Shown here: piece after piece, positions 25,902-34,763 of the stretch
How positions within the stretch are numbered: position 1 is the first letter of the stretch
How the letters are laid out: every line of letters starts with the position of its first letter
Source: CAVQCT01 sp964371785
GTDB lineage: Bacteria; Zixibacteria; MSB-5A5; GN15; FEB-12
Length of the DNA stretch: 64,000 nucleotides
Assembly (NCBI GenBank): GCA_964371785.1
Contig: CAYJOL010000004.1
Span: 310,001 to 374,000 of the forward strand
Reading direction: 5' to 3'
Program-made: the position numbers and the translations under genes
The notes under the pieces: generated by a model
Seen by the model: the letters and a program-made list of their open reading frames with translations, nothing else
What the model was told of the DNA's origin: nothing
Databases searched by the model: none

Positions 25902-26369
25902 ATGAGAAACTCAGTTCGAATGTTGGTCGTGGCCATAGTGCTCACATTTGGGTTGGTATCTTTTGCCGCGGCCCAGATGAAGGACGACAGCCACAAACAA
26001 CCAGCCAAGAGTGACAGCACAGCGACCACTCAACCCGCAAAGATGGGTAACGGCGAAATGATGAACAGCACCATGACTCCGCAGGCCATGACACAGCAGA
26101 AACAAATGATGATGACCGATTTCACCAAGCTGCAGGAACGAATCGATTCGATGATGAAAACCAATGACATGAAGACTCTCAAAAGCGAGTTGAAAGACTT
26201 GCAGAGCATGGTTATGACCATGCGCGAAAACATGACGAAAAACATGATGAGCAGCACACAGCGCGGCAGCCGCATGAACGGCATGGCCGATTCGCAAGGC
26301 ACGTCAGGTACGATGGGAATGCACACCCAGAGCACAACAACACCCAAACATAGTACGCATTCCCATTAA
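25902..26369 (+). CDS. Exported methionine- and histidine-rich small protein, probable copper binding
   Basis: A 155-residue protein with a signal peptide (MLVVAIVLTFGLVSFAAA-Q), preceded by AAGGAG. The mature part is extremely rich in Met (MGNGEMMNSTM, QKQMMMTDF, MKTNDMK) and ends in a His/Thr/Ser tail (HSTHSH). It is otherwise polar and probably helical. Such Met/His runs bind Cu(I)/Cu(II) in periplasmic metallochaperones and copper-sequestering proteins; that role is inferred here from composition and from the Cu ATPase two genes downstream. No homologous family with a name is recognised. A perfect hairpin follows its stop. Confidence 0.82.
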   Translation: MRNSVRMLVVAIVLTFGLVSFAAAQMKDDSHKQPAKSDSTATTQPAKMGNGEMMNSTMTPQAMTQQKQMMMTDFTKLQERIDSMMKTNDMKTLKSELKDLQSMVMTMRENMTKNMMSSTQRGSRMNGMADSQGTSGTMGMHTQSTTTPKHSTHSH

Positions 26370-26382
26370 CTTCAGTTCTCGA

Positions 26383-26409
26383 ACAGGCGGCTCCCGAAGA
26401 GCCGCCTGT
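26383..26409 (+). terminator. Strong hairpin after the Met-rich gene
   Basis: ACAGGCGGCTC (26383-26393) pairs with GAGCCGCCTGT (26399-26409) across a five-base loop. There is no T run after it, so it may act as an mRNA 3-prime stabiliser or attenuator between this gene and the following copper genes rather than as a full terminator. Confidence 0.5.
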
Positions 26410-26546
26410 CGATAAGCGGGGTCATGGAGTCGAGTCTATCTTACGTGGCTTAATTGTTCAATACCCGCTTGATATAAGCGGGGGTAATCCATGGAGCCCC
26501 TGACATTGTCTAAAGAGAATGAGATTGTAAGGAGGTGAATGAAGTG

Positions 26547-26759
26547 ATGAACTTTGGATTTGGCGGTATCTGGATGATTGTCATCTGGATAGTCATTATA
26601 GCAGCAATCGTGTTCGCAATCAGAGGATTGACCGGCTCTTCGCGGGGAGAAGATCGTCACGCTGAGTCGCCTCTCGAAGTGCTTAAGCGCCGTTATGCCG
26701 CCGGCGAGATTTCTCAGGCGGAGTTTGAAACAAAGAAGCACGACTTGATCAGCAGTTAG
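26547..26759 (+). CDS. Small membrane protein with C-terminal SHOCT domain
   Basis: About 70 residues from the ATG at 26547 (GTG at 26544 is an alternative); AAGGAGG lies at 26529-26535. One membrane helix (IWMIVIWIVIIAAIVFAI) is followed by a short linker and a SHOCT motif (PLEVLKRRYAAGEISQAEFETKKHDL), a short oligomerisation or recruitment module common at the ends of membrane peptides. Only 14 bases separate it from the copper ATPase gene, so the two are surely co-transcribed. SHOCT peptides next to copper exporters are common in many bacteria, but their job is not known to me. Confidence 0.85.
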   Translation: MNFGFGGIWMIVIWIVIIAAIVFAIRGLTGSSRGEDRHAESPLEVLKRRYAAGEISQAEFETKKHDLISS

Positions 26760-26773
26760 CAGGAGTCTTGTAG

Positions 26774-29293
26774 ATGAGCGACGCGACTCACATAGATCCG
26801 ATATGCGGCATGAAGGTCAGCGACAACACGCCGCACTTTGTCCAACAGAATGGAAAGAAGGTGTATTTCTGCTCTGCCGGCTGTAGGCAGAAGTATCTGA
26901 AATCGCACCAGCCGTATCCTGCCGAAGAACAACTGCTCGACCCGGTCTGCGGTATGAAGGTAAATCGCGATAGTAAGTTCCATGCATCACACCTTGGTGA
27001 GGAATACTATTTCTGTTCCGCCGGATGCCAGAAGAAATTCGAGGCGGATCCCCGGAAGTATTTTGGGAGGAGTTCCCCTGGTCACTCCGACGGAGCGGGA
27101 AATGGCGGACATCCGAAGCAACACGAGATGCTGGCAACGGCACCAGCGCCCCTACCGACAGGGATTACGAAAGCAGAATACACTTGCCCGATGCACCCGG
27201 AAGTCGTCAGTGACCGTCCAGGCAATTGTCCCAAGTGCGGCATGGCGCTCGAACCCCGCACGGTTACACTCGAAGAGGAAGAGAACCCCGAACTGACAAG
27301 CATGACCCGCCGCTTCTGGGTCAGTGTCGCCCTGTCGGTGCCGTTGCTGTTTCTTTCTATGGGTAAAGATATCCCCGGAGTCAGTTCGTGGCTCCACAGC
27401 TTCCTCTCACCCGGTACAATGACACTCCTTGAGTTGCTCCTGGCTACCCCGGTGGTGCTTTGGGGAGGCTGGCCGTTTTTCGTTCGCTTCTGGCAGTCGC
27501 TACTCCACAAAAGCCCCAACATGTTCACCCTGATCGGAATGGGTGTGGGCGTGGCATATTTGTACAGCGTGGTCGCGGCACTCTTCCCCACTATCTTCCC
27601 GCCTTCGTTTCGTACGGAGTCGGGTCAGGTCGCCGTCTATTTTGAAGCGGCCGCCATCATTGTCGCTCTCGTGTTACTCGGCCAGGTACTTGAACTTCGT
27701 GCCCGCAGCCGGACCGGGGCCGCCATTAAGGCGCTACTCGGTTTGGCGCCGAAAACGGCGCGTCGGGTGAACTCCGACGGATCTGAAGAAGACATCCCAT
27801 TAGATCAGGTCCACTCAGGCGACCGGCTTCGCGTGCGTCCGGGAGAAAAAGTGCCGGTCGACGGCACAATCGTGGAGGGACACAGTTCCTTCGATGAATC
27901 AATGATTACAGGGGAATCGATCCCGGTTGAAAAGTCAAATGGCGACAAAGTTATTGGCGCTACCGTCAACGGCAATGGTACGTTTGTAATGAAGGCGGAA
28001 AAGGTCGGCGCCGATACGTTACTGTCCCAAATAGTGCAAATGGTCGCGGCCGCACAACGGAGTCGCGCGCCAATCCAGAAAATGGTTGACGTCGTTTCAT
28101 CCTACTTCGTTCCAACCGTCATTGGCATCGCGGTGATGACGTTCGCAATCTGGGCAATGGTGGGGCCCGACCCAAAATTCACCCACGCCTTGATAAACGC
28201 CGTGGCGGTGCTGATTATCGCCTGTCCATGCGCGCTCGGGCTGGCTACCCCCATGTCCATAATGGTGGCCAGCGGCAAGGGCGCCACCGTCGGTGTACTG
28301 TTTAAGAATGCAGAAGCTATTGAAACGCTCAGAAAAGTGGATACTCTGGTTGTGGACAAGACCGGAACTCTTACCGTCGGTAAGCCGAAACTGGTTTCGG
28401 TATATGCGCACGGCCAATGGGACAAGAACGCGATTCTGGCGCTCGCCGCCGGTCTCGAAAAGGGAAGCGAGCATCCGCTGGCCGGGGCCATAATTGAAGG
28501 CGCCCGCGATAGGAAAATAGATATCAGTGATACAACCGAATTTGAAGCCGTTACCGGGAAGGGTGTGACGGGTAAGGTGAGCGACAAATCGGTAGCACTC
28601 GGCAACCGTGCGCTGCTCGATCAGCTGCACATCGATGCTTCCCCCCTTGCGGCCAAAGCCGAAGAAATGAGGCGAGCCGGACAGACGGTCATGTTCGTTA
28701 CGGTATCCGGAAAACCGGCCGGTCTGCTTGGTGTAGCTGATCCGATTAAAGAGACCACTCCCAGAGCAATAGAACAGCTTCATGAAGAAGGGATCTCAGT
28801 TGTCATGCTCACCGGTGACAGCAAAACTACTGCTCAAGCGGTGGCGGATGAACTCGGTATCGATGAAGTAGTGGCCGAGGTCCTGCCCGACCAGAAGGCT
28901 GAGGTGGTCAAGAAGCTCCAGCGGGAAGGGAAATTCGTGGCCATGGCTGGCGATGGTATCAACGATGCTCCCGCTCTGGCCCAGGCCCAGGTCGGCATCG
29001 CGATGGGTACGGGTACCGATGTAGCAATGGAGAGCGCCGGTATTACATTGGTCAAAGGCGACTTGACCGGCATTGTGCGCGCCCGCAAGTTGAGCCGATT
29101 GACGATCGGCAACATCAAGCAAAACCTGTTTCTGGCGTTCATCTATAACTCTATCGGGGTGCCTGTCGCCGCCGGGATCCTGTATCCTTTTTTCGGCATC
29201 CTTCTCAGCCCGATTATCGCCGCCGCCGCCATGAGTTTCAGCTCCGTATCCGTGATCACCAACGCTCTCAGACTCCGGCGGGCACAGGTGTAA
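26774..29293 (+). CDS. copA: Cu(I)-translocating P1B-type ATPase with two YHS domains
   Basis: An 839-residue heavy-metal exporter. Instead of CxxC metal-binding domains the N-terminus has two YHS domains (about 8-44 and 56-97, each with DPICGMKV or DPVCGMKV and YFCSAGC) and a heavy-metal-binding domain (YTCPMHPEV, GNCPKCGMALEP, about 136-162). The core has CPC (IIACPCALGLATP), the phosphorylation site DKTGTLT, the HP motif (GSEHPLAG), and AGDGINDAPALAQA. The TM7 YNS and TM8 MSFSSVS residues are the ones that mark Cu(I) selectivity in the P1B-1 group. It is preceded by a SHOCT peptide and Met-rich protein and followed by a DUF1858 gene. No CsoR/CueR regulator is seen. Confidence 0.95.
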   Translation: MSDATHIDPICGMKVSDNTPHFVQQNGKKVYFCSAGCRQKYLKSHQPYPAEEQLLDPVCGMKVNRDSKFHASHLGEEYYFCSAGCQKKFEADPRKYFGRSSPGHSDGAGNGGHPKQHEMLATAPAPLPTGITKAEYTCPMHPEVVSDRPGNCPKCGMALEPRTVTLEEEENPELTSMTRRFWVSVALSVPLLFLSMGKDIPGVSSWLHSFLSPGTMTLLELLLATPVVLWGGWPFFVRFWQSLLHKSPNMFTLIGMGVGVAYLYSVVAALFPTIFPPSFRTESGQVAVYFEAAAIIVALVLLGQVLELRARSRTGAAIKALLGLAPKTARRVNSDGSEEDIPLDQVHSGDRLRVRPGEKVPVDGTIVEGHSSFDESMITGESIPVEKSNGDKVIGATVNGNGTFVMKAEKVGADTLLSQIVQMVAAAQRSRAPIQKMVDVVSSYFVPTVIGIAVMTFAIWAMVGPDPKFTHALINAVAVLIIACPCALGLATPMSIMVASGKGATVGVLFKNAEAIETLRKVDTLVVDKTGTLTVGKPKLVSVYAHGQWDKNAILALAAGLEKGSEHPLAGAIIEGARDRKIDISDTTEFEAVTGKGVTGKVSDKSVALGNRALLDQLHIDASPLAAKAEEMRRAGQTVMFVTVSGKPAGLLGVADPIKETTPRAIEQLHEEGISVVMLTGDSKTTAQAVADELGIDEVVAEVLPDQKAEVVKKLQREGKFVAMAGDGINDAPALAQAQVGIAMGTGTDVAMESAGITLVKGDLTGIVRARKLSRLTIGNIKQNLFLAFIYNSIGVPVAAGILYPFFGILLSPIIAAAAMSFSSVSVITNALRLRRAQV

Positions 29294-29360
29294 CTCCGGG
29301 AGCACCCATCCCCTGCCGCAACAAAAGGTTCTGAACAATTGTGCGATACAGGGCGTTTCA

Positions 29361-29597
29361 GTGTCGATGACGGATCAAAAGATTACCAGACAGACCACGA
29401 TTGAGGACCTGGTGGGGATACTCCCTGACTCGGTACGGTATTTGAGCGAACAGGGTATCCGATGTATCCGGTGCGGTGAACCGATCTGGGAGACAATCGA
29501 GTCCGCCGCCCGCCAGAAAGGGCACGATGACGCCGCCATTGACCGATTTGTGGCCGAGCTGAATGGGATGTATCACAGGGTAGCCAAGACCGATTAA
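29361..29597 (+). CDS. DUF1858-like small protein with a CxxC
   Basis: A 78-residue soluble protein. The pattern TIEDLVGILPDSVRYLSEQG followed by IRCIRCGEP and a helix (ETIESAARQKGHDDAAIDRF) is that of DUF1858, the hybrid-cluster-associated redox disulfide domain. Cys35 and Cys38 (approximate) form the CxxC. Either GTG at 29361 or ATG at 29367 could start it. It lies 67 bases downstream of copA on the same strand, and may handle thiol redox or metal for the cluster; that is inference. Confidence 0.75.
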   Translation: MSMTDQKITRQTTIEDLVGILPDSVRYLSEQGIRCIRCGEPIWETIESAARQKGHDDAAIDRFVAELNGMYHRVAKTD

Positions 29598-29648
29598 CGC
29601 AATGGCTTAGTTATTACGGCCAAGTTCGGACTCGTTGGTTAATAACTT

Positions 29649-29676
29649 TTGACAATCGCTGGTGTGGAGTTATATT
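29649..29676 (+). promoter_or_regulatory. Predicted sigma-70 promoter
   Basis: TTGACA (29649-29654), 16 bases, TATATT (29671-29676), giving a transcript start near 29683 and a short leader with AAGGGAGG just before the ATG at 29705. It separates the following gene from the copper cluster. Confidence 0.65.
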
Positions 29677-29704
29677 GACTTAGAGTTTTGCCAAGGGAGG
29701 TTTT

Positions 29705-32308
29705 ATGGGGTTTGCACGGCCGCTTCGAATACTGGGGCTGATTATTGTCGCATTGGGTTTGCAGTCACAAACAGTGTCCCCTGTCAGTCTGGATTTTGGC
29801 CCGCCGGTCGTAGTTGATCAGTCACTTGGACCCGTGGCCCTGAGCAAAATCCCGGAAGACCACCCCTTCAACAACTATCTGCTCGCGAGTTCCGACAATT
29901 ACTTCCTGCTTCTTGTAAATCTTCCGTGGACAAGTAATTGGTCGATGGTTCGTATAACGCATTCAGGTGACCTCGTCGACACTATTCCGCGTCAATTGCG
30001 TCCGACAGCTTATCAGCTCAATATGTACCGGTACGGAGTCACCTGGTCCGCACCTTACTTCTACTTATGGGAGGGGTTGAACGACAGTGTATTCTATACC
30101 CGATTTACCGAAGATCTATCTCTAGTTGATCAATCCCCACGATATCTCTGCCCTATTCATAAATCAATCGCGGTCGGTGGTCACGAGGCGTGGACTTTTC
30201 GGGACTATCCAGGTGGTATCTGGGCCTACGATGCCGTGACGGACAGCGAGATGTTTGTTGGCCCGGTCGGTGCCGTCGGCTGGCCTTCGATGATTGGTGT
30301 GCGGATGGCCGGCCTGGTTGTAGATAGTGGCGCGTTTATTTATCGTAATAATCCTTTAGACAGCCTGACTGAATTCGTTTACGTATCTCCGACAGGTGAT
30401 GTCCAAGTCCTTGCGCCTCAGACCGGAGCCAATTCCCCAAGCGGAGGGGTTCCATATACGACGGATTCAGCCGTCTTTTGGAAATTGACCAGTCGTTACG
30501 GTGACGCCGATTTTGCCTACTATTTTGTATCTCCTTCAGATTCAGCGGGCACACGAAACCTTCATATTGTCGATCTTCCCAATTTGCCAGGGCGGTATGA
30601 CAGTTATCACTCAAGATTTGCGGTTAAGGGGAACATAGGTCTGCTGATCGGACAATACAGCGAAGATATATACAAGACTTTTGCAGCCTCAGTAGATCTC
30701 CGGTCTGACTCCCTGTTGTCATTTCAGTGGCTGAATCTCGACAGAACCCTCGGTGTAGCCAGCGAGGTCTGTATTTCTGACGGAGGTGCTATTGCCATTA
30801 ACAAGCTGCAAAACGGGATCGAGGCAGTACCTTTATTGGATCAGGACTTTACCACAATTGGCGCCAATCGCCCCGTCCTGTACGGTAACGGTTATTCATC
30901 ATGGCCATCGGTCCTTCTGGACAGCCTCGGGCTTTTTGTCTACGCTGTCAACGGGAGTGAGAGAGGAACCGGGATAGTCGGATACACCTGGAGTGATCCG
31001 CGCGCCGATAACCTGACCAGCCCCGACAAGTACCCCTTACCATTGCTCGATAGCGGTGCCTTCTTTCCGTTCCTGTTCGATTATGATGGCGGTCGAGGAT
31101 TCTTCTGGAGGCAGGAACCTCCGCCCGACTCAAACTACCTGGTGCCTATAGAGGTAAAGCAGCATATCTGCCTCTATCGCGATGTCGTGCCCTCCAGTTC
31201 CGACATTGCTTCAGCCATGACACTGGAGATAGCACATCGAAACGCCACATCTGAACCGTCGGTATCACAAGTCGGGGACCGTTTGTATTTCATCAGTCAA
31301 GCCAGCAGTGCCTTCCGACTCAAAGCTATTGATCTGACTGCTGACACGTTGCTTTCGTTCGTAAAGATTATATACTCGGACGGACCCGCTATTCTGCATA
31401 AGCGGTCAGATACGCTTATCCAGTTAGGCGCGGACAATAACTGTCTGAATTATAATTGCGGGAATATCCTGCCGTGTTGCCTGTTCCGTCCGTACCTGTA
31501 TATCCAGGGCTATCTCAACACAATTCCAATCTCTCGCTTCGATATAACCCTGACAAATGACACATATGATTATCCGGGTTCGTTCCAGGATTGCAGGGGG
31601 GCTGAGATTGACGGCGAGTATTATGTCGCGGTCGCAAACGCGTTCAAACTCGTGAAAGTGGATTTTGCGACTCGCAATTTGACGGTTGTGGTTGACCTGC
31701 GGACTCTTCTGTGGCCCGATCAACCGGCACCATCGGTGGTGCGGCTGCTGCAAATCGGCGACTATCGGGCGGTATTCTTCTTCAGACGAGACCAGGGTCG
31801 ACAGGAGGCGCTGCTGTTCGATCAAAACTGGCAGCTTGTTGACCACGAGGAGATTCCAACGGAAGGAGCGGTCCAGCAAGTCGGAGATATTGTTTACAGC
31901 ACTGATTCGACAACGTTATTCTTGGCTTATTCATCGTTCTTGCCATATCCCTATTCTTCCAAGCGCCTGGTTGTTCAGCCTTTCACTCTGGATGTAATTA
32001 CCGATGTCGGTAACGGCAATCCGGTTCCGGAAACGTTTAAGCTCACACAGAACTACCCGAACCCGTTCAACCCATTGACAACGATCGAATATGACATCCC
32101 ACGACGCTCCCGAGTAACACTTTCCGTTTACAACGTACTTGGGCAAAGGGTCAGAACTCTGGTCGATGAAGAGCAGGCAGCCGGTCCGCATACGGTTGTC
32201 TGGGACGGCACGACCGATGTCGGTCAGAAAGTAGCCAGCGGCATTTATCTGTATCATCTGCAAACCGGCGACCGGGTCTCTACGCGAAAGATGATGCTGT
32301 TGAAATAA
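29705..32308 (+). CDS. Large secreted protein with C-terminal T9SS/FlgD-type sorting domain
   Basis: An 867-residue protein with signal peptide (PLRILGLIIVALGLQSQTV). The long middle part (about 40-770) is beta-rich, with repeated short strands and Asp-containing turns, compatible with one or more beta-propellers, but I see no named repeat or catalytic motif. The last 85 residues are a classic sorting/FlgD-like Ig domain: FKLTQNYPNPFNPLTTIEYD, SVYNVLGQRVRTLVDE, VWDGTTDVGQKVASGIYLYH, KMMLLK. In Bacteroidota and relatives this domain directs export by the type IX system and surface anchoring. It is transcribed alone from a good promoter. Confidence 0.85.
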   Translation: MGFARPLRILGLIIVALGLQSQTVSPVSLDFGPPVVVDQSLGPVALSKIPEDHPFNNYLLASSDNYFLLLVNLPWTSNWSMVRITHSGDLVDTIPRQLRPTAYQLNMYRYGVTWSAPYFYLWEGLNDSVFYTRFTEDLSLVDQSPRYLCPIHKSIAVGGHEAWTFRDYPGGIWAYDAVTDSEMFVGPVGAVGWPSMIGVRMAGLVVDSGAFIYRNNPLDSLTEFVYVSPTGDVQVLAPQTGANSPSGGVPYTTDSAVFWKLTSRYGDADFAYYFVSPSDSAGTRNLHIVDLPNLPGRYDSYHSRFAVKGNIGLLIGQYSEDIYKTFAASVDLRSDSLLSFQWLNLDRTLGVASEVCISDGGAIAINKLQNGIEAVPLLDQDFTTIGANRPVLYGNGYSSWPSVLLDSLGLFVYAVNGSERGTGIVGYTWSDPRADNLTSPDKYPLPLLDSGAFFPFLFDYDGGRGFFWRQEPPPDSNYLVPIEVKQHICLYRDVVPSSSDIASAMTLEIAHRNATSEPSVSQVGDRLYFISQASSAFRLKAIDLTADTLLSFVKIIYSDGPAILHKRSDTLIQLGADNNCLNYNCGNILPCCLFRPYLYIQGYLNTIPISRFDITLTNDTYDYPGSFQDCRGAEIDGEYYVAVANAFKLVKVDFATRNLTVVVDLRTLLWPDQPAPSVVRLLQIGDYRAVFFFRRDQGRQEALLFDQNWQLVDHEEIPTEGAVQQVGDIVYSTDSTTLFLAYSSFLPYPYSSKRLVVQPFTLDVITDVGNGNPVPETFKLTQNYPNPFNPLTTIEYDIPRRSRVTLSVYNVLGQRVRTLVDEEQAAGPHTVVWDGTTDVGQKVASGIYLYHLQTGDRVSTRKMMLLK

Positions 32309-32472
32309 GCACTGCCGGCTGATGCTCCCCGTCTCGGCCGATGAAAAGCCGCCAACCGCCTCAGTTAACGTATTGACAAACAAGTACTTACCCGATCGCA
32401 AAGGTGGTCGTACGTTCGGTTGGGGCTGTAAACGCGATACCCACAGCTGACCAGGTGATGGGCGGGGCGAAC

Positions 32473-32501
32473 TTGACTTAACTTATTGTGAAGTCTATAT
32501 T
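32473..32501 (+). promoter_or_regulatory. Predicted promoter of the tRNA-Leu gene
   Basis: TTGACT (32473-32478), 17 bases, TATATT (32496-32501). The predicted start near 32508 lies eight bases before the mature tRNA end. Confidence 0.65.
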
Positions 32502-32515
32502 ATTGGGCTAAAGTC

Positions 32516-32600
32516 GCGAGAGTGGCGGAACTGGCAGACGCGCTGGACTTAGGATCCAGTGCCGTAAGGCGTGGGGGTTCAAATCCCCCCTTTCGCACCA
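32516..32600 (+). tRNA. tRNA-Leu (anticodon UAG)
   Basis: An 85-base tRNA with encoded CCA. The acceptor stem GCGAGAG pairs with CTTTCGC (one G-U). The anticodon stem CTGGA/TCCAG encloses the loop CTTAGGA with anticodon TAG at 32550-32552. The long variable arm (TGCCGTAAGGCGT) is the class II form of Leu tRNAs, and the T arm reads GGGGGTTCAAATCCCCC. It lies upstream of tig with a 125-base gap. The frame across it (MAELADALDLG...) is a well-known false translation of Leu tRNA genes. Confidence 0.98.
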
Positions 32601-32725
32601 ATCTTTCGAAGAAAACGCACGGGCTGGACCACTTATTGTCCGTCCGCGCTGAACCGCCCATGCAAACCGCTGTTCTCAAGGAAAGCGCTGATAGTATGGC
32701 ACCCCGTTAATCGGAGTTGAACGAA

Positions 32726-33985
32726 GTGAAAGTAGAAATCAAAGAACTCGATAAGCTGGTTCGGGAGCTCTCCGTTGAGGTTCCGGCCGACACCGTAACG
32801 ACAAAACTCGAAGAGAAATTCCGCGATGTCCAGCGGTCGGTCACCCTTAAGGGGTTCCGAAAGGGCAAAGCTCCCATGGACGTGATCAAGCGGATGTACA
32901 CCGGTGCGGTCCGTGAAGACGTTGCCGAGGAGCTGATCAAGACCACTTATCCGGATATCGTCCGCCAGCATACCCTGAAAGTGGCTTCGTATCCAACCGT
33001 CACGACCCTGGATTACCTCGAGGATGGCGGATTTGCCTATAAGGCGACGGTCGAGATTTTCCCCGAAATCGAAAAAGTAGACTTTACCGGACTGGAACTT
33101 GAAACACGCGAAATTCAGGTCAGCGACGACGAAGTTAACGAAATTGTCGAGCTGCTCCGTAAACGTCACTCCGATGTTCGCGAGGTCCAGCGGGAAACAC
33201 GCGACGGTGATGTGGTTATGGTGGATATCGAGAAGATATTCGACCCGGACATGGTGCTCGCGCAGAGTAAGTTCGACAACTCTGAGGTCGATCTGGGAAG
33301 CAAGCTGACCGTCAAGGAATTTAAGGAACAGCTGGTCGGTATGAAAGCAGGCGATCAAAAAGAGATTGAAGTCAACTACGAAGCGGATTATCCTGACAAG
33401 CAGTTTGCCGGGGCGCATCTGAAGTACCGGGCAACCATCAAAACGGTCAAAGAACGGATAATGCCGGAGATGACCGATGCTTTCGCCAAGTCGACCGGCG
33501 AGGCCGAGACAGTACTTGAATTGAGAATGAAAATTCGCGAACAGATAAAACTACAAAAGACAGATGAACTCAATCGGGCTCACCGCAACCAGGTGATCGC
33601 GCAGGTATGTGACAAGAACAACATTCCGATACCGCGCGCCATGATCGATGAGTACCTCAACAACGTGGTAGAAGATTTCAAGAAGCAGTACAAAGACATC
33701 AATGAAGAGGAAATTCGTAAGAATTACGAACCCGTCGGCACAAACACGCTTCGATGGAATTTCCTGCTTCACCACCTGGCCAAGCAGGAAAATATTGAAG
33801 TTTTGCCCTCAGATACCGAAAACCTGATTAAGAAGTTTGCCGACAATTACAAGATTACGATCGAGCAAGCGCGCGAGGGTCTGCAGAAGTCCGGCAATAT
33901 CGCCGACCTTCGGGAGTCGTTGCTTGAAGACAAGGTGATCGATTTTCTCGTGAGCAAGGCCACGATGAAAAAGCAGACGAACTGA
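32726..33985 (+). CDS. tig: Trigger factor
   Basis: Ribosome-associated folding chaperone with peptidyl-prolyl isomerase activity. From the GTG at 32726 it has 419 residues and begins KVEIKELDKLVRELSVEVPA, as family members do; GGAG lies nine bases upstream. A TTG at 32717 is in frame but overlaps that ribosome site. The N-domain ribosome-binding signature is seen as GFRKGKAPMDVIKR (about 44-57, GFRxGKxP). The FKBP-like domain follows (about 150-240), then the helical C-domain. It heads the standard tig-clpP-clpX cluster. Confidence 0.95.
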   Translation: MKVEIKELDKLVRELSVEVPADTVTTKLEEKFRDVQRSVTLKGFRKGKAPMDVIKRMYTGAVREDVAEELIKTTYPDIVRQHTLKVASYPTVTTLDYLEDGGFAYKATVEIFPEIEKVDFTGLELETREIQVSDDEVNEIVELLRKRHSDVREVQRETRDGDVVMVDIEKIFDPDMVLAQSKFDNSEVDLGSKLTVKEFKEQLVGMKAGDQKEIEVNYEADYPDKQFAGAHLKYRATIKTVKERIMPEMTDAFAKSTGEAETVLELRMKIREQIKLQKTDELNRAHRNQVIAQVCDKNNIPIPRAMIDEYLNNVVEDFKKQYKDINEEEIRKNYEPVGTNTLRWNFLLHHLAKQENIEVLPSDTENLIKKFADNYKITIEQAREGLQKSGNIADLRESLLEDKVIDFLVSKATMKKQTN

Positions 33986-34053
33986 TGTCGGCGTTATTTA
34001 TGTATAATGAACAAATAGCTTTTGTAATAAACTACAAGGATGTGGAAGGTTAA

Positions 34054-34671
34054 ATGACTGACACAATCAAAGCCAATTTTCTGGTACCGATGGTGGTCGA
34101 GCAGACCGGCCGGGGTGAAAGGGCCTATGACATTTTTTCCCGTCTGCTCAAGGACCGGATCATCTTTATCGGCACGCCTATCGATGACACAATAGCCAAT
34201 CTGGTAATCGCGCAGATGCTTTTTCTCGAAGCCGAAGACCCGGAAAAAGACATATTCGTGTATATCAACTCGCCGGGTGGTTCGGTCACAGCCGGAATGG
34301 CCATATACGATACTATGCAGTTCATCAAACCGGATGTCGCCACCACCTGCATGGGAATAGCGGCCTCTATGGGCGCCTTCCTGTTGGCGGCCGGCACCAA
34401 CGGCAAGCGGGCGGCCCTGCCCAACAGCCGGATCATGATTCACCAGCCGATGGCCGGTACTCAGGGACAAGTGTCCGATATCGTGATCATGACCAAGGAA
34501 TTCAGCGAAACCAAAAAACGGCTGAACGATCTGCTGGTGAAACATACCGGCCAGCCGCTCGAAAGAATCGAAAAGGATACGGACCGTAATTTCTTCATGT
34601 CGCCCGAAGAGGCCAATGACTACGGTCTGATCGACAAGGTGTACGGCTCCAAGCGATCGACCAAGGGATAA
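34054..34671 (+). CDS. clpP: ClpP serine protease subunit
   Basis: Tetradecameric protease chamber used by ClpX and probably ClpC. The 205 residues carry the triad Ser105 (GIAASMGAFLL), His130 (RIMIHQPMAG) and Asp177 (DTDRNF), plus the oligomerisation segment YINSPGGSVTAG. The N-terminal stretch LVPMVVEQTGRGERAYDIFSR is standard. It lies 68 bases after tig and 92 before clpX, on the same strand, and is the only clpP in the window. Confidence 0.97.
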   Translation: MTDTIKANFLVPMVVEQTGRGERAYDIFSRLLKDRIIFIGTPIDDTIANLVIAQMLFLEAEDPEKDIFVYINSPGGSVTAGMAIYDTMQFIKPDVATTCMGIAASMGAFLLAAGTNGKRAALPNSRIMIHQPMAGTQGQVSDIVIMTKEFSETKKRLNDLLVKHTGQPLERIEKDTDRNFFMSPEEANDYGLIDKVYGSKRSTKG

Positions 34672-34763
34672 CGTCAAATATGTTGAATCCTTTGGATGTC
34701 CCCGTTGTTGTACATACATTGAAGCCGCTGAACGAAGAAACCATTGGAATGAAAATATAACCT

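Noticed and set aside
28097..28783. 228-residue minus-strand frame
   Set aside because: Antisense to copA, spanning its CPC and DKTGT motifs; no independent evidence.
32522..32710. Open frame beginning MAELADALDLGSSAVRR
   Set aside because: It is the familiar false translation of a tRNA-Leu gene; the region folds as a complete tRNA with anticodon TAG.
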